Origin: Pararhodonellum marinum | Lineage (GTDB): Bacteria > Bacteroidota > Bacteroidia > Cytophagales > Cyclobacteriaceae | Reading direction: 5' to 3' | DNA length: 64,000 nucleotides | NCBI RefSeq assembly: GCF_015354735.1 | Contig: NZ_JACEFJ010000004.1 | Span: 248,001-312,000, forward strand | Part shown: piece after piece, positions 8,195-16,637 of the stretch | Layout: every line of letters starts with the position of its first letter | Position numbering within the stretch: the first letter of the stretch is position 1 | Made by a program: the position numbers and the translations under genes | The notes under the pieces: generated by a model | Told to the model about the DNA's origin: nothing | Database searches by the model: none | The model's input: the letters and a program-made list of their open reading frames with translations, nothing else

Positions 8195-9760
8195 TCAATT
8201 ACTCATACTCTTCAACATATCGTTTACCCTTTTCTCCAAGGCTGTCAGACTCCACTCACCTGGGGTCTGGCTTGGAGGATAGTCTATGAAAGTCATCAGA
8301 AATCGGGAAGCGTATTGTTGAATGGGTGCAACGACGAAAGCACGGTCAAGGGTCCAATCGTAATACGTGTTAGAGGATTCCATGGCTTTTTCAAAAGGAT
8401 CCCTTCTTAGGTTTACCAGGCTGGGAGACCTCAATTCCACATAAGGTTCCAGCCAAACTTGCAATTGTCTGGCACGGTTTTCCAAAAAGTTGACTTTCCA
8501 GTCACCATAGCGGATGCCGGAAATATTGCCTCCATCAGTCATGTAAAAGAACCCTTCTCTCGCAGAGGTTTCAGACTTTCCGGTGAGGTAGTCCAATTGG
8601 TTTTTACCATCAATGTAATTTCTGTATTTACGTCCGTTTAAAGAAGTGCCATTTTTCAACTGCTCCGATATGTTGGCGTTTCCTGCTATGGCAGCAAAAG
8701 TAGGAAGCCAGTCTTCATGACTGACAATCCCGTTGAGGACTTTCCCGGCTTCAAATTTTCCCGGCCAGCGCACAAAAGCAGGTACACGGTAGGCGCCTTC
8801 CCAATTGCTGTTTTTTTCTCCATGGAATGGAGTCGTCGCTGCATCCGGCCAGGTATTATAATGTGGGCCATTGTCCGTAGAATAGACCACGATGGTATTG
8901 TCTGCGATCCCCAATTCGTCCAGTAAAGCCAACAATTCGCCTACATGCATGTCATGTTCCACCATTCCATCACCATACTCATCCTGACCGGATAGACCTC
9001 TATGCTCTTCTTTAACATGGGTTCTGAAGTGCATCCGGGTGGCATTCCACCAACAAAAGAATGGCTTGCCATCCGAAACCTGTTTTTGAATAAATTCCTT
9101 TGCAGCCGCAAGGGTTTCTTCATCCACGGTTTCCATGCGCTTTTTGGTCAAAGCCCCGGTATCTTCCACTTTTTGACCGCCTTTGCCATCGGCCCAGCTT
9201 TTGATCACTCCCCTGGGTCCGAAAGCCTCCTTGAAAGTTCGGCCATCGGCCATCACCATATCCCCGGGATAATCTTCGTTTTCAGGTTCTTCTTCTGCAT
9301 TCAGGTGGTAGAGGTTCCCAAAAAATTCATCAAATCCATGCATGGTTGGCAGGTGTTCGTCCCTATCTCCCTGATGGTTTTTACCAAACTGTCCCGTATT
9401 GTATCCTTGGCTCTTCAATACCGTGGCAATGGTGACATCTGTTTTTTGCCAGCCCTCTTTGAAACCAGGCATTCCTACCTTGGTCATTCCTGTGCGGACA
9501 GGGGAAGTACCTGCCAGAAAGGCTGCACGACCAGCAGTACAACTCTGTTGACCATAATAATCAGTAAACGAAATGCCTTCTTTTGCAATCCGGTCTATGT
9601 TAGGGGTTTGGTATCCCATCATGCCATGGCTATTGTGGCTGACATTCCAATAGCCGATGTCATCTCCCCAAATCACGAGGATGTTTGGCTTGGACTCTTG
9701 GGCATTTAAGATGCCCATACTCAAGGTGAAGAACAAAAAACAAAGTACTGGATTTTTCAT
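8195..9760 (-). CDS. Exported arylsulfatase with a C-T-A-G-R active-site motif
   Basis: A 521-residue sulfatase with a signal peptide ending at about residue 20 (LSMGILNAQ). The metal site is IWGDDIGYWNV (Asp33-Asp34). The formylglycine position is Cys74 in YGQQSCTAGRAAF, so alanine replaces the usual proline of CxPxR. Further active-site pieces are FGKNHQGD and VYSTDNGPH. It lacks the long C-terminal domain of the two other sulfatases in this window. The Cx(A/P)xR motif is known to be accepted by radical-SAM sulfatase maturases; no maturase is present nearby. It lies 22 bases before the HAD gene and 26 bases after the DUF4136-like gene, so it is probably in one operon with both. Confidence 0.92.
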   Translation of the reverse strand: MKNPVLCFLFFTLSMGILNAQESKPNILVIWGDDIGYWNVSHNSHGMMGYQTPNIDRIAKEGISFTDYYGQQSCTAGRAAFLAGTSPVRTGMTKVGMPGFKEGWQKTDVTIATVLKSQGYNTGQFGKNHQGDRDEHLPTMHGFDEFFGNLYHLNAEEEPENEDYPGDMVMADGRTFKEAFGPRGVIKSWADGKGGQKVEDTGALTKKRMETVDEETLAAAKEFIQKQVSDGKPFFCWWNATRMHFRTHVKEEHRGLSGQDEYGDGMVEHDMHVGELLALLDELGIADNTIVVYSTDNGPHYNTWPDAATTPFHGEKNSNWEGAYRVPAFVRWPGKFEAGKVLNGIVSHEDWLPTFAAIAGNANISEQLKNGTSLNGRKYRNYIDGKNQLDYLTGKSETSAREGFFYMTDGGNISGIRYGDWKVNFLENRARQLQVWLEPYVELRSPSLVNLRRDPFEKAMESSNTYYDWTLDRAFVVAPIQQYASRFLMTFIDYPPSQTPGEWSLTALEKRVNDMLKSMSN

Positions 9761-9786
9761 GGTGTAATTTTATTTAGGGTTTGGAA

Positions 9787-10449
9787 TTAATTCTGAGTGG
9801 CTGGCAGTATGATCCCATCGTCAATGAGCTGTTCCACCACCTTTTTGGAAAATGCCTTGGCAGCCGTATCTATGTTGGATGGATTGGTGGTCTGAGACTG
9901 TGCGGACCAGACCAGTTTTTCAGTGGAGGTGTCGTAAAGGTTGATTTCCAAAAAGTAATTGTTGTCCGTTTCATAGTAACCGGGAGAGGAAACCATTGGC
10001 TGATACAATCCGTAGTAGCCTCCAAACCTGCCATACCCTCCATAAAGCATGGGATTGTAATAGTTGGTGCTTCCAGGCACATACCTGGTTTCGGTGGACT
10101 TTACCAATACAGCCACAGTCATGATGCCGTCACTTCCACTTTCCTTAATGGCCTGCACGACCTCATCGATGTTGTCTTTTTTTCTTGAAAGTCCCGGCTG
10201 TATATTTTCCAGATTACTCTCTGCTTGAATGCCCTTTTCCCTCAAAAGCTGGTCAATGTCATCTTCGATGGTTTTTTTGGCCACCATGTTTTCATTGATC
10301 AGGGCAACCACGTAGAGGTCTTGATAACCTGTCTCAGCAGCTTCAGGACTTTTCCAAGAACCAATGATTTTGGTGGAAGGGGAACAGCCTGACCATGTCA
10401 TGAAGACAAACAGGCCCAAAATTCCGATGATGTGTCTGGTCATTTTCAT
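9787..10449 (-). CDS. DUF4136-like lipoprotein
   Basis: A 220-residue lipoprotein with a lipobox near residue 22 (MTWSGCSPST). It then has IGSWKSPEAAETGYQDLYVV, an alternating alpha/beta body, and the terminal pattern DTAAKAFSKKVVEQLIDDGI typical of DUF4136-like lipoproteins. A Tyr/Gly-rich loop (YNPMLYGGYGRFGGYYGLYQ) interrupts the domain. It is the first gene of the minus-strand sulfatase run, 26 bases before the sulfatase gene. A second DUF4136-type lipoprotein opens the plus-strand cluster at 49221. The function is unknown. Confidence 0.7.
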   Translation of the reverse strand: MKMTRHIIGILGLFVFMTWSGCSPSTKIIGSWKSPEAAETGYQDLYVVALINENMVAKKTIEDDIDQLLREKGIQAESNLENIQPGLSRKKDNIDEVVQAIKESGSDGIMTVAVLVKSTETRYVPGSTNYYNPMLYGGYGRFGGYYGLYQPMVSSPGYYETDNNYFLEINLYDTSTEKLVWSAQSQTTNPSNIDTAAKAFSKKVVEQLIDDGIILPATQN

Positions 10450-11079
10450 TTGATTGTAACTTGTTTTTTAAGGTTGATAACTTGTATGCAAAGAATTCAA
10501 ATTCACATCCCAACACAATCTGCCAAAAGACCCTTTAGCACTCACTTTTATGATGGGGTTTTTCTACCCTTTAATTAATGGTCGAAGCACTTAAAGTCCT
10601 TTTTCAAGACTTAAAATCAATTCTTATACTCAATCCAGCCAATTGTGATCCAAGTAAAAGATAGGAGCCAGTGGATTGATCCTTATTACAAGGGAAGTTT
10701 TTCCGATCTGAGATATAAAGAAACTTTTATTAAAATGTCCGACAGTCCGCCTTTGCAAGACGCTAAATTGAGTTTTGAGAAATTTAAAGGTATCCTCTAT
10801 AAATAGAGCTGAAAAGTGTATGGAGATTATTTTCGCACAAAATAATCAATTCTTTGCAAGAAAAAATTTAATAAAACATATAAGTTATTCCATTTTAAAC
10901 TGGAAATACCAGGATCGTTTTTTTGTATTTGTAGTATTTTTTTCTGAATTTGATTGTCATGTAGAGTAGCGTTTAAAAGATTTTGTGGGTTATTTAAAGT
11001 TTAAGCTATATAATTCCCGAAGTGAATAAGGTATTCCCAATGAATTTGACCATATGGTATATTTTCAATTGATTGTTTT
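10450..11079. other. Divergent intergenic region without a recognised gene
   Basis: These 630 bases separate the minus-strand sulfatase run from the plus-strand AraC gene at 11080, so both promoters must lie here. No clear TAnnTTTG box, operator or RNA gene was identified. A 64-residue open frame at 10775-10969 has no recognisable features and is not annotated. Confidence 0.5.
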
Positions 11080-12252
11080 ATGGATCCAGTTTATTTTCAA
11101 TCCAGTCTGATTTTAGCCTCTTCGGTTTCATTTTTTGTGGGGGTTTTGCTTTTGTGGTTTAAATCCACCAACAGAGAAGCCGGAAATTTGCTTTCCTTTG
11201 CCTTTTTGTTGCTATCCTATCCGATATTTCTCACTTACTTGGTGAGTACAGGATTCATAGAGGTGGTTCCTCACCTCTATCGGACCGGTTACGTGGCGAT
11301 GATTCTGTTCGTTCCGGTGTCTTACCTTTATGTGAGATCTTTGTTTTCTCAGGTCAAGCTTTCCAAAAAGGACCTTTGGCACGGTCTGCCTGCCCTCCTA
11401 TATTTGCTGGATTTTCTTCCGTTTTTTTTGTTGACTGGTGAAGAAAAAATGCAAGCCCTCAACAGTGGAGAAGCAGGTTCTACAATTTTGATGTTTGCCG
11501 AAAGCCGTTTCCTTCCCGCCGGGGGTTACCTTACCCTCAAATACCTGATTCAAGGGATTTATTGGATGTTACAGGCAAGTATTTTATTCCGGTATGTCCA
11601 TAACCAAAAGCAGCAGGTATTGGCAAAAAATAGAGTCCTTCTGATTTGGGTTGGGGTATTTCTGTTCTGTCAGCTGACTGTTTTCATGCCACCTTTGCCC
11701 TTCCTGGGGGAAGCATTTAGGGAATATCAATATTTGGTCTATCTGTTTATGACAGGAAGCTTATGTACCCTATCGGCGGTTAGTTTGTTTCTTTTTCCTG
11801 AAATTCTCTATGGTATTCAGGAATTGCCACACAGGGCCTCCTTGATTTCAAAGCAGTCCAGGCCAAATGTCGAAAATGCCAAAGACCGGTACCTTTCGAA
11901 AGCCAAAATTCAAGAGCTTTCCGATTTGGTTCACGATCATTTCGAACAGCATCAACCGTACCTCAAGCTCCAATACAGCCTTTCTCAAATGTCCGGAGAA
12001 CTGGGTGTGCCTGCGCAATATCTGTCTGCTGCCATCAATGAATGTGATCAGGTCAATTTCAATGATTTTTTAAACAGGTACAGGATTCAATACTGTCTTG
12101 AAAAATTGCAGGAAGATAGGTTTTCTTACCAAAAAATTGACTGGATTGCCGAACAGTGTGGATTCAACAACCGAAACACCTTCACACAGGCCTTTAAAAA
12201 GGTGACTGGAATGTCCCCATCTGCTTATATCAAAAAGGTAAAAGCCTTGTAA
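11080..12252 (+). CDS. Membrane-anchored AraC-family transcriptional regulator
   Basis: A 390-residue protein. The first about 235 residues hold roughly seven hydrophobic segments (for example LILASSVSFFVGVLLLWF). The last about 100 residues hold an AraC-type double helix-turn-helix, including MSGELGVPAQYLSAAINEC, DWIAEQCGFNNRNTFTQAFK and VTGMSPSAYIKK. Such proteins are thought to sense a signal at the membrane and act on DNA near the membrane. It points away from the sulfatase run across a 630-base gap, so it is a candidate regulator of that run. A protein of the same architecture is encoded at 39959. Confidence 0.87.
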   Translation: MDPVYFQSSLILASSVSFFVGVLLLWFKSTNREAGNLLSFAFLLLSYPIFLTYLVSTGFIEVVPHLYRTGYVAMILFVPVSYLYVRSLFSQVKLSKKDLWHGLPALLYLLDFLPFFLLTGEEKMQALNSGEAGSTILMFAESRFLPAGGYLTLKYLIQGIYWMLQASILFRYVHNQKQQVLAKNRVLLIWVGVFLFCQLTVFMPPLPFLGEAFREYQYLVYLFMTGSLCTLSAVSLFLFPEILYGIQELPHRASLISKQSRPNVENAKDRYLSKAKIQELSDLVHDHFEQHQPYLKLQYSLSQMSGELGVPAQYLSAAINECDQVNFNDFLNRYRIQYCLEKLQEDRFSYQKIDWIAEQCGFNNRNTFTQAFKKVTGMSPSAYIKKVKAL

Positions 12253-12278
12253 CATTTGGTGAAACACCCTGCTCTTAC

Positions 12279-12319
12279 TAAAAAAAATCAGGTTCTTGAC
12301 ATATACAAAGAACCTGATT
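12279..12319 (-). terminator. Rho-independent terminator of the pirin gene
   Basis: A perfect 12-bp inverted repeat (AATCAGGTTCTT at 12287-12298 and its complement at 12308-12319, 9-base loop) is followed on the minus strand by eight T residues. It lies between the convergent AraC and pirin genes. The T run serves the minus strand, though the stem may also stop plus-strand transcription. Confidence 0.88.
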
Positions 12320-12338
12320 GAGCATAAAAAGCGCTGTT

Positions 12339-13226
12339 TTAGTCCAATTTTCCGAATTTGCCTGAATGGAAATCGTCAATTGCCTGAACAATTTCCTCAT
12401 GGGTATTCATCACAAAAGGGCCATGGGCCACGATGGGTTCATGCAGCGGTTCTCCACTCAACAGCAGAACTGTGGCATCCGTCATGCTTTCGACTGTAAA
12501 TTCCTCCCCTGAGTTTTCGAGTAACACAAAATGGTCAGATTCCACTTTCACCTCACCATTCACCAGAATACTACCTTCAATCACCAATAGCCCTGTGCTG
12601 TAAGTTTCTGGAAGCGAAAAGCTTCCTTTTCCCCCGGCATTTAACTTCAGGTTATAAAGGTGCACTGGAGAATAGGTTGTTGCAGCCCCTTTTACCCCAT
12701 TCCATTCACCCGCAATGACTTCAACAGTTCCCCCGTTTCCGGGAAGGTTGACTTTTGGAATCATCGCATTCGTGATGCCCTGATAGTGGGGGGTGGACAT
12801 TTTGTCCTTGGCTGGGAGATTCACCCAAAGTTGTACCATTTGAAAGTCACCGCCTTCTTTACTGAATGTTTCCTCATGGTATTCTTTGTGCAAAACGCCG
12901 GAAGCCGCCGTCATCCATTGTACATCTCCTTCACCTATAATGCCACCCCCGCCACTGCTGTCATGGTGGGCTACTTTTCCCTTGTACGCGATGGTGACAG
13001 TCTCAAAACCTCTGTGTGGATGTACATCTACACCTCTTGGCTTGTCGGAAGGAGGAAAGTAGAACTTCGAATTGTAATCCAACATGATAAAGGGATCCAT
13101 GCGTTTCATATCCAGGCAGTAGCCACTTGGAATGAAGTTATGCACCCTAAAGCCGTCCCCAACGAAATGTGGTGACCTGGGTGCTGCTACCAATTCTATT
13201 TGCCTTGTTGCCATAACTTTTTTCAT
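12339..13226 (-). CDS. Pirin family protein
   Basis: A 295-residue bicupin. The N-terminal cupin carries the pirin metal-binding pattern: HPHRGFETVTI, then AHHDSSGGGGIIGEGDVQWM and GVLHKEYHEE. The C-terminal cupin is divergent. Pirins are cytoplasmic iron-binding proteins; some have quercetinase activity and others act as redox or metabolic regulators. The gene follows a Crp/Fnr-type regulator gene on the same strand after 65 bases. A TAACTTTG box and a short palindrome lie in that gap, so it may have its own regulated promoter. Confidence 0.93.
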   Translation of the reverse strand: MKKVMATRQIELVAAPRSPHFVGDGFRVHNFIPSGYCLDMKRMDPFIMLDYNSKFYFPPSDKPRGVDVHPHRGFETVTIAYKGKVAHHDSSGGGGIIGEGDVQWMTAASGVLHKEYHEETFSKEGGDFQMVQLWVNLPAKDKMSTPHYQGITNAMIPKVNLPGNGGTVEVIAGEWNGVKGAATTYSPVHLYNLKLNAGGKGSFSLPETYSTGLLVIEGSILVNGEVKVESDHFVLLENSGEEFTVESMTDATVLLLSGEPLHEPIVAHGPFVMNTHEEIVQAIDDFHSGKFGKLD

Positions 13227-13236
13227 TTGTTTGACA

Positions 13237-13274
13237 CAAAGTTAAATCAGACACCCTTGCCGTACATTGATGTA
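13237..13274 (-). promoter_or_regulatory. Candidate pirin promoter with palindromic operator
   Basis: On the minus strand TAACTTTG (13237-13244) matches the Bacteroidota -7 box TAnnTTTG. Eighteen bases upstream, where the -33 TTG would be expected, lies the palindrome TACATTGATGTA (13263-13274) instead of a TTG. This would suit a promoter that depends on a bound activator, possibly the adjacent Crp-type protein. The leader to the ATG ending at 13226 would be very short. The match is by eye only. Confidence 0.45.
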
Positions 13275-13291
13275 TGATAAGAAAGGAAGGC

Positions 13292-13888
13292 TTACTCCTT
13301 AGACAGCAATCCTTTCCTCACCCTGCTTAGGCTTTCCGGGGTGATGCCTAGGTAGGAGGCCACCATCCATTGGGGAACCCTTTGTGTAATGTTGGGATAA
13401 AGGGTCAAAAAGTCAAGGTACCGGATTTCCGCATTTGCGCCTATCAACAGGTTAATCCTGTTTTGGAGTTGCCGGATGTGGTTTTGGAGGAGATATTCAT
13501 TGTAGGTACGGAATTCAGAACTGATGGCTGTGGCTTTATGGAAAAATCCGGAGTCCAACATCACCACATGGGTAGGCTCGATCGCATCTATAAAGTACTC
13601 GGAGGGTTTCCCAAAAAAGATACTGCCTCTGTCACTGATAAACCAGTTTTCCGGGGCGAATTGGACGATGTGCTCTTTGCCTTCTTGGTCTATCGAAAAA
13701 AATCTTACCAGACCTTCCAAGACAAAAAACGAATGCGTACACACTTGTCCTTTTTGCAGCAGAAATTCCCCTTTGTCAATGGATTTGTGGATAACCATAT
13801 CCATGATCTCCTCCAAGTGCTCCTGACGCACCATGGCTTTGTTTTGAAGGTATTTTCTAAAAGGCTCAACCATCGGCTTCAAAAGCAT
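13292..13888 (-). CDS. Crp/Fnr family transcriptional regulator
   Basis: A 198-residue protein. It has an N-terminal cyclic-nucleotide-binding-like barrel (IDKGEFLLQKGQVCTHSFFV, EGLVRFFSIDQEGKEHIVQF) and a short C-terminal helix-turn-helix ending QWMVASYLGITPESLSRVRK. There is no Fnr-type cysteine cluster. The usual effector-contacting Arg of true Crp is not evident, so the ligand is unknown. The first ATG was kept, but Met6 is equally possible. It lies directly upstream of the pirin gene on the same strand, and many such pairs are functionally linked. Confidence 0.88.
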   Translation of the reverse strand: MLLKPMVEPFRKYLQNKAMVRQEHLEEIMDMVIHKSIDKGEFLLQKGQVCTHSFFVLEGLVRFFSIDQEGKEHIVQFAPENWFISDRGSIFFGKPSEYFIDAIEPTHVVMLDSGFFHKATAISSEFRTYNEYLLQNHIRQLQNRINLLIGANAEIRYLDFLTLYPNITQRVPQWMVASYLGITPESLSRVRKGLLSKE

Positions 13889-14169
13889 TGCTGTTTTTCA
13901 AATTTAATGAATCCAATTTATCTGGCTTACCTGAGTTGAAATCTGACTGCAGCTTTTAAGTTTTTTTTACCTGACTTTATCAGATTTTGATTTAGGCATT
14001 CCAAAAGTTTTTAAGGTCTACTTTTTATGAAACATCATTTTTCAATTCATATCCGTTTAACCATGAATTTCATTAAATTAAACTGTTATTTTGCAATTAA
14101 GGACGCTTATTGAATATCTTGATATTCTAGCATTAGTCAAGTTTGTTTTTTTAACAGCTTAAAATCTTC

Positions 14170-15216
14170 ATGGCTAAACTGGTTGGTATGAGTAAATTTT
14201 TGTGTATTGGTTTTTGTCTGTTATCTTTTTCCTTTTTGGCCCAAGCGCAGGAACGGGATACCGTGTACCTGAGAAACGGACAAATCATGGTGGGTAAACT
14301 CAACAAAATCAGTTTGGGCACCATAGAATTTGATGATGTGGACCTCAATATCCAAAATGTAAGGTATCACAAGATCCGTACTTTAAAGGCCGCTACCAGG
14401 ACTTTCAGGATAGAAACCATAGACAAATCCATTTATTTTGGGGTGATTAAACCTTCCAATGTTTTTGGAGAGGTGATCGTAGATGATGGGTTTGTGGAAC
14501 AAACATATCATTTGGATCAAATCTACCAGTTGGTATCTCTTGAAAAGAAATTTATCAAGAAAATAAAGGGAACGGTCAGTGCCGGATATTCCTACACCAA
14601 GAATTCGGACATCGGAAGGACGAATTTTGACTGGAACCTGCATATGGACGAGGAAAAATTTCAGGCTGATTTTATGGGCTCCTTCATTTTTACCAATAAT
14701 CAAGGTGAAAAATCAAGAGACAGGGAAAATATTTCCCTGGTCGGCTTTTACAATTTTTCCACGGTTTTGGTAGGAGGTATTTACTTCAATTACCAAAGAA
14801 ATATTGAGCTCGGATTGGCAAGCCGCTTACAGCAGGGGGTGGGTTTCGGCCGTAGGATTCTGATGAAGAGCAATTTACAGGGAATGTTGGTTACAGGGGG
14901 AGTCATCAATCAGGAAAGAGACTTAGCCGGAAATTCCAGCGGAAGCCTGTACGAGATCCCACTGAATTTCAGGTTGAATTATTTCCATTATTCTGCTCCC
15001 AATTTACAGTTTGTGTTTAATCCAAGGGTGTTTTTCGGGGTCAACCAGGATGGCAGGCTGAGATTTGATGGAGATATTACGGTTAATTGGGAAGTGATCA
15101 ACAACCTTAACCTAGGCATACAAACTTATACCAATTATGACAACCGGGCATTGGAAGGTAGCAACACCAATTTTGACTATGGTCTCGTGTTGAATATAGG
15201 CTATAAATTCAAATGA
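14170..15216 (+). CDS. Exported DUF481-type beta-barrel protein
   Basis: A 348-residue protein with a signal peptide ending at about residue 26 (SFSFLAQAQ). Residues 30-125 form a small beta-rich domain (TVYLRNGQIMVGKLNKISLG). Residues from about 140 to the end form a barrel with alternating aromatic residues (VSAGYSYTKNSDIGRTNFDW), typical of DUF481 outer-membrane proteins. The last residues, NIGYKFK, suit an outer-membrane insertion signal. A second in-frame ATG at 14188 is an equally good start. It is a single gene without an obvious operon partner. Confidence 0.83.
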   Translation: MAKLVGMSKFLCIGFCLLSFSFLAQAQERDTVYLRNGQIMVGKLNKISLGTIEFDDVDLNIQNVRYHKIRTLKAATRTFRIETIDKSIYFGVIKPSNVFGEVIVDDGFVEQTYHLDQIYQLVSLEKKFIKKIKGTVSAGYSYTKNSDIGRTNFDWNLHMDEEKFQADFMGSFIFTNNQGEKSRDRENISLVGFYNFSTVLVGGIYFNYQRNIELGLASRLQQGVGFGRRILMKSNLQGMLVTGGVINQERDLAGNSSGSLYEIPLNFRLNYFHYSAPNLQFVFNPRVFFGVNQDGRLRFDGDITVNWEVINNLNLGIQTYTNYDNRALEGSNTNFDYGLVLNIGYKFK

Positions 15217-15384
15217 TGCTAAACTCTATGGTCAAACCAAAACTTTGCTGCTCAGGGTCTTTCTTAGAGGATAATTTAACTAAGGAAAACTTAAAGTTCA
15301 ACCCAGTTTTTATTGATTTATTTTATTTGAATATTTCAGATAGAGGACTTGTCTAAATTCAGTGAAGTTTTTTAAATTTTAAAA

Positions 15385-16629
15385 TCACTCCTCTTCAGGT
15401 TCTATATACACCACTTCAAACATATTTCTTCCGTTAACCTGTACAGGTTGATAATAGGTTTCACCAAAACGGATCAATGTTCTATCTCCCATTTTGATTT
15501 CTTCACCACCTTCTGAGATATTCTCTACCAGAGTTCCTGCTGTAGGAGGCACAACCACATAACCATTGGCTGTTTGTTCAAAAAAGGCACCTCCCCAATA
15601 GTAGTTGTACTCGTTTTCACCCACTTCTACTCTTTCGTAATTGGCAGGAATGGATTTTACTTCAGCGCCGATGGGTGCAGGTACTACGACATAACCCTCA
15701 TCATCTTCTTGGTAAAACACACCGTCAAAGTAATGGTATTCATTGATGACATTGGTCACATTGGTGACATTTGTTATGTTTTTTTCATTCGTTACATTGG
15801 TTACATTGACCACTTGGGCCTGAGGTGGGGGCATGGGTACATAAAAACCCCACGGGTGCCACATTGGTCCCCAAAACATAGGTCTGAAAGGAAACATATA
15901 AAAAGGATGAAAGGCAAATACCCTAATTCCTCCCCACATAAAGGGGGGCCGCATCATCATGGGTGACATGACATTGATCCTTACAACTGTATTGCGCTGG
16001 GCATTGATATTGATGTTGTTGTTATTGCCGATGTTGATATTATTTCCTCCACCTGGCCTGCCTCCTCCCGGTCTGTTGCCTCCTCCCGTACTAGGACGGC
16101 CATTCCCAACCCCTGGGTTTCTATCGTTGCCAGGACGGCTGGACGGCCTGCTTCCTGTGGCACTGTTGGACCGGTCTCCACCCCTATTGGATGTTCGATC
16201 CGAGGGTGCAGCCCTATTTCCCTGATCCCTACTTGACCCAGCCGAGGGTCTAGTGGTCTGTTGTCTGTTTTGCTGGGCTGAATTGATGGACCTATTGTGT
16301 CCTGCGTTATTGGTACTTCCGCTTCTGTTTGGCGCTCGCTGGGCTCCACCATTTATGGTATTGTTTCTTGGTGGTGCGGCAGTTTGTCTCGATGGACCTG
16401 AAGGCATGTTTCTGGAAGCAGCACTGGGGTTCCCTCGGGATGGGGCACTCATCGATCCGCCGGATCTTTGCGGGGCTGACATAGAACCGCCTCCCCTCGA
16501 GGGGGCTGCACCGCCACGGGCTGGAGCATGGTTCATCCTTTGGGCATAAAGCATTTCAGGTTCTACCACTAGAAAAAATGTCAACAAAAGCGCAAAACCC
16601 ATCTGAAATTTTAAGGCTGATCTTTTCAT
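15385..16629 (-). CDS. DUF6515-like protein with a low-complexity Arg/Gly/Asn-rich region
   Basis: A 414-residue exported protein (signal near residues 8-29, ending MLYAQ). Residues about 31-210 are of very low complexity: Arg/Gly/Ser/Pro-rich, then runs of Asn alternating with Ile (GNNNNINI). A hydrophobic Met/Pro/Trp-rich patch (FRPMFWGPMWHPWGF) and an NVTNVTN repeat follow. The C-terminus has repeats of the type YYWGGAFFEQTANGYVVVPP, seen in DUF6515 proteins. The gene starts 8 bases after the DUF2092 gene ends, so they form a two-gene operon. The function is unknown; a structural or surface role would fit. Confidence 0.75.
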   Translation of the reverse strand: MKRSALKFQMGFALLLTFFLVVEPEMLYAQRMNHAPARGGAAPSRGGGSMSAPQRSGGSMSAPSRGNPSAASRNMPSGPSRQTAAPPRNNTINGGAQRAPNRSGSTNNAGHNRSINSAQQNRQQTTRPSAGSSRDQGNRAAPSDRTSNRGGDRSNSATGSRPSSRPGNDRNPGVGNGRPSTGGGNRPGGGRPGGGNNINIGNNNNININAQRNTVVRINVMSPMMMRPPFMWGGIRVFAFHPFYMFPFRPMFWGPMWHPWGFYVPMPPPQAQVVNVTNVTNEKNITNVTNVTNVINEYHYFDGVFYQEDDEGYVVVPAPIGAEVKSIPANYERVEVGENEYNYYWGGAFFEQTANGYVVVPPTAGTLVENISEGGEEIKMGDRTLIRFGETYYQPVQVNGRNMFEVVYIEPEEE

Positions 16630-16637
16630 AATTTCAA

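Noticed and set aside
10775-10969. 64-residue plus-strand open frame in the intergenic region
   Set aside because: Phe/Asn-rich translation of AT-rich DNA, no signal, domain or neighbour support.
15744-15810. Short tandem repeat as a CRISPR or satellite
   Set aside because: It is the coding sequence of the NVT repeats in the DUF6515-like protein.
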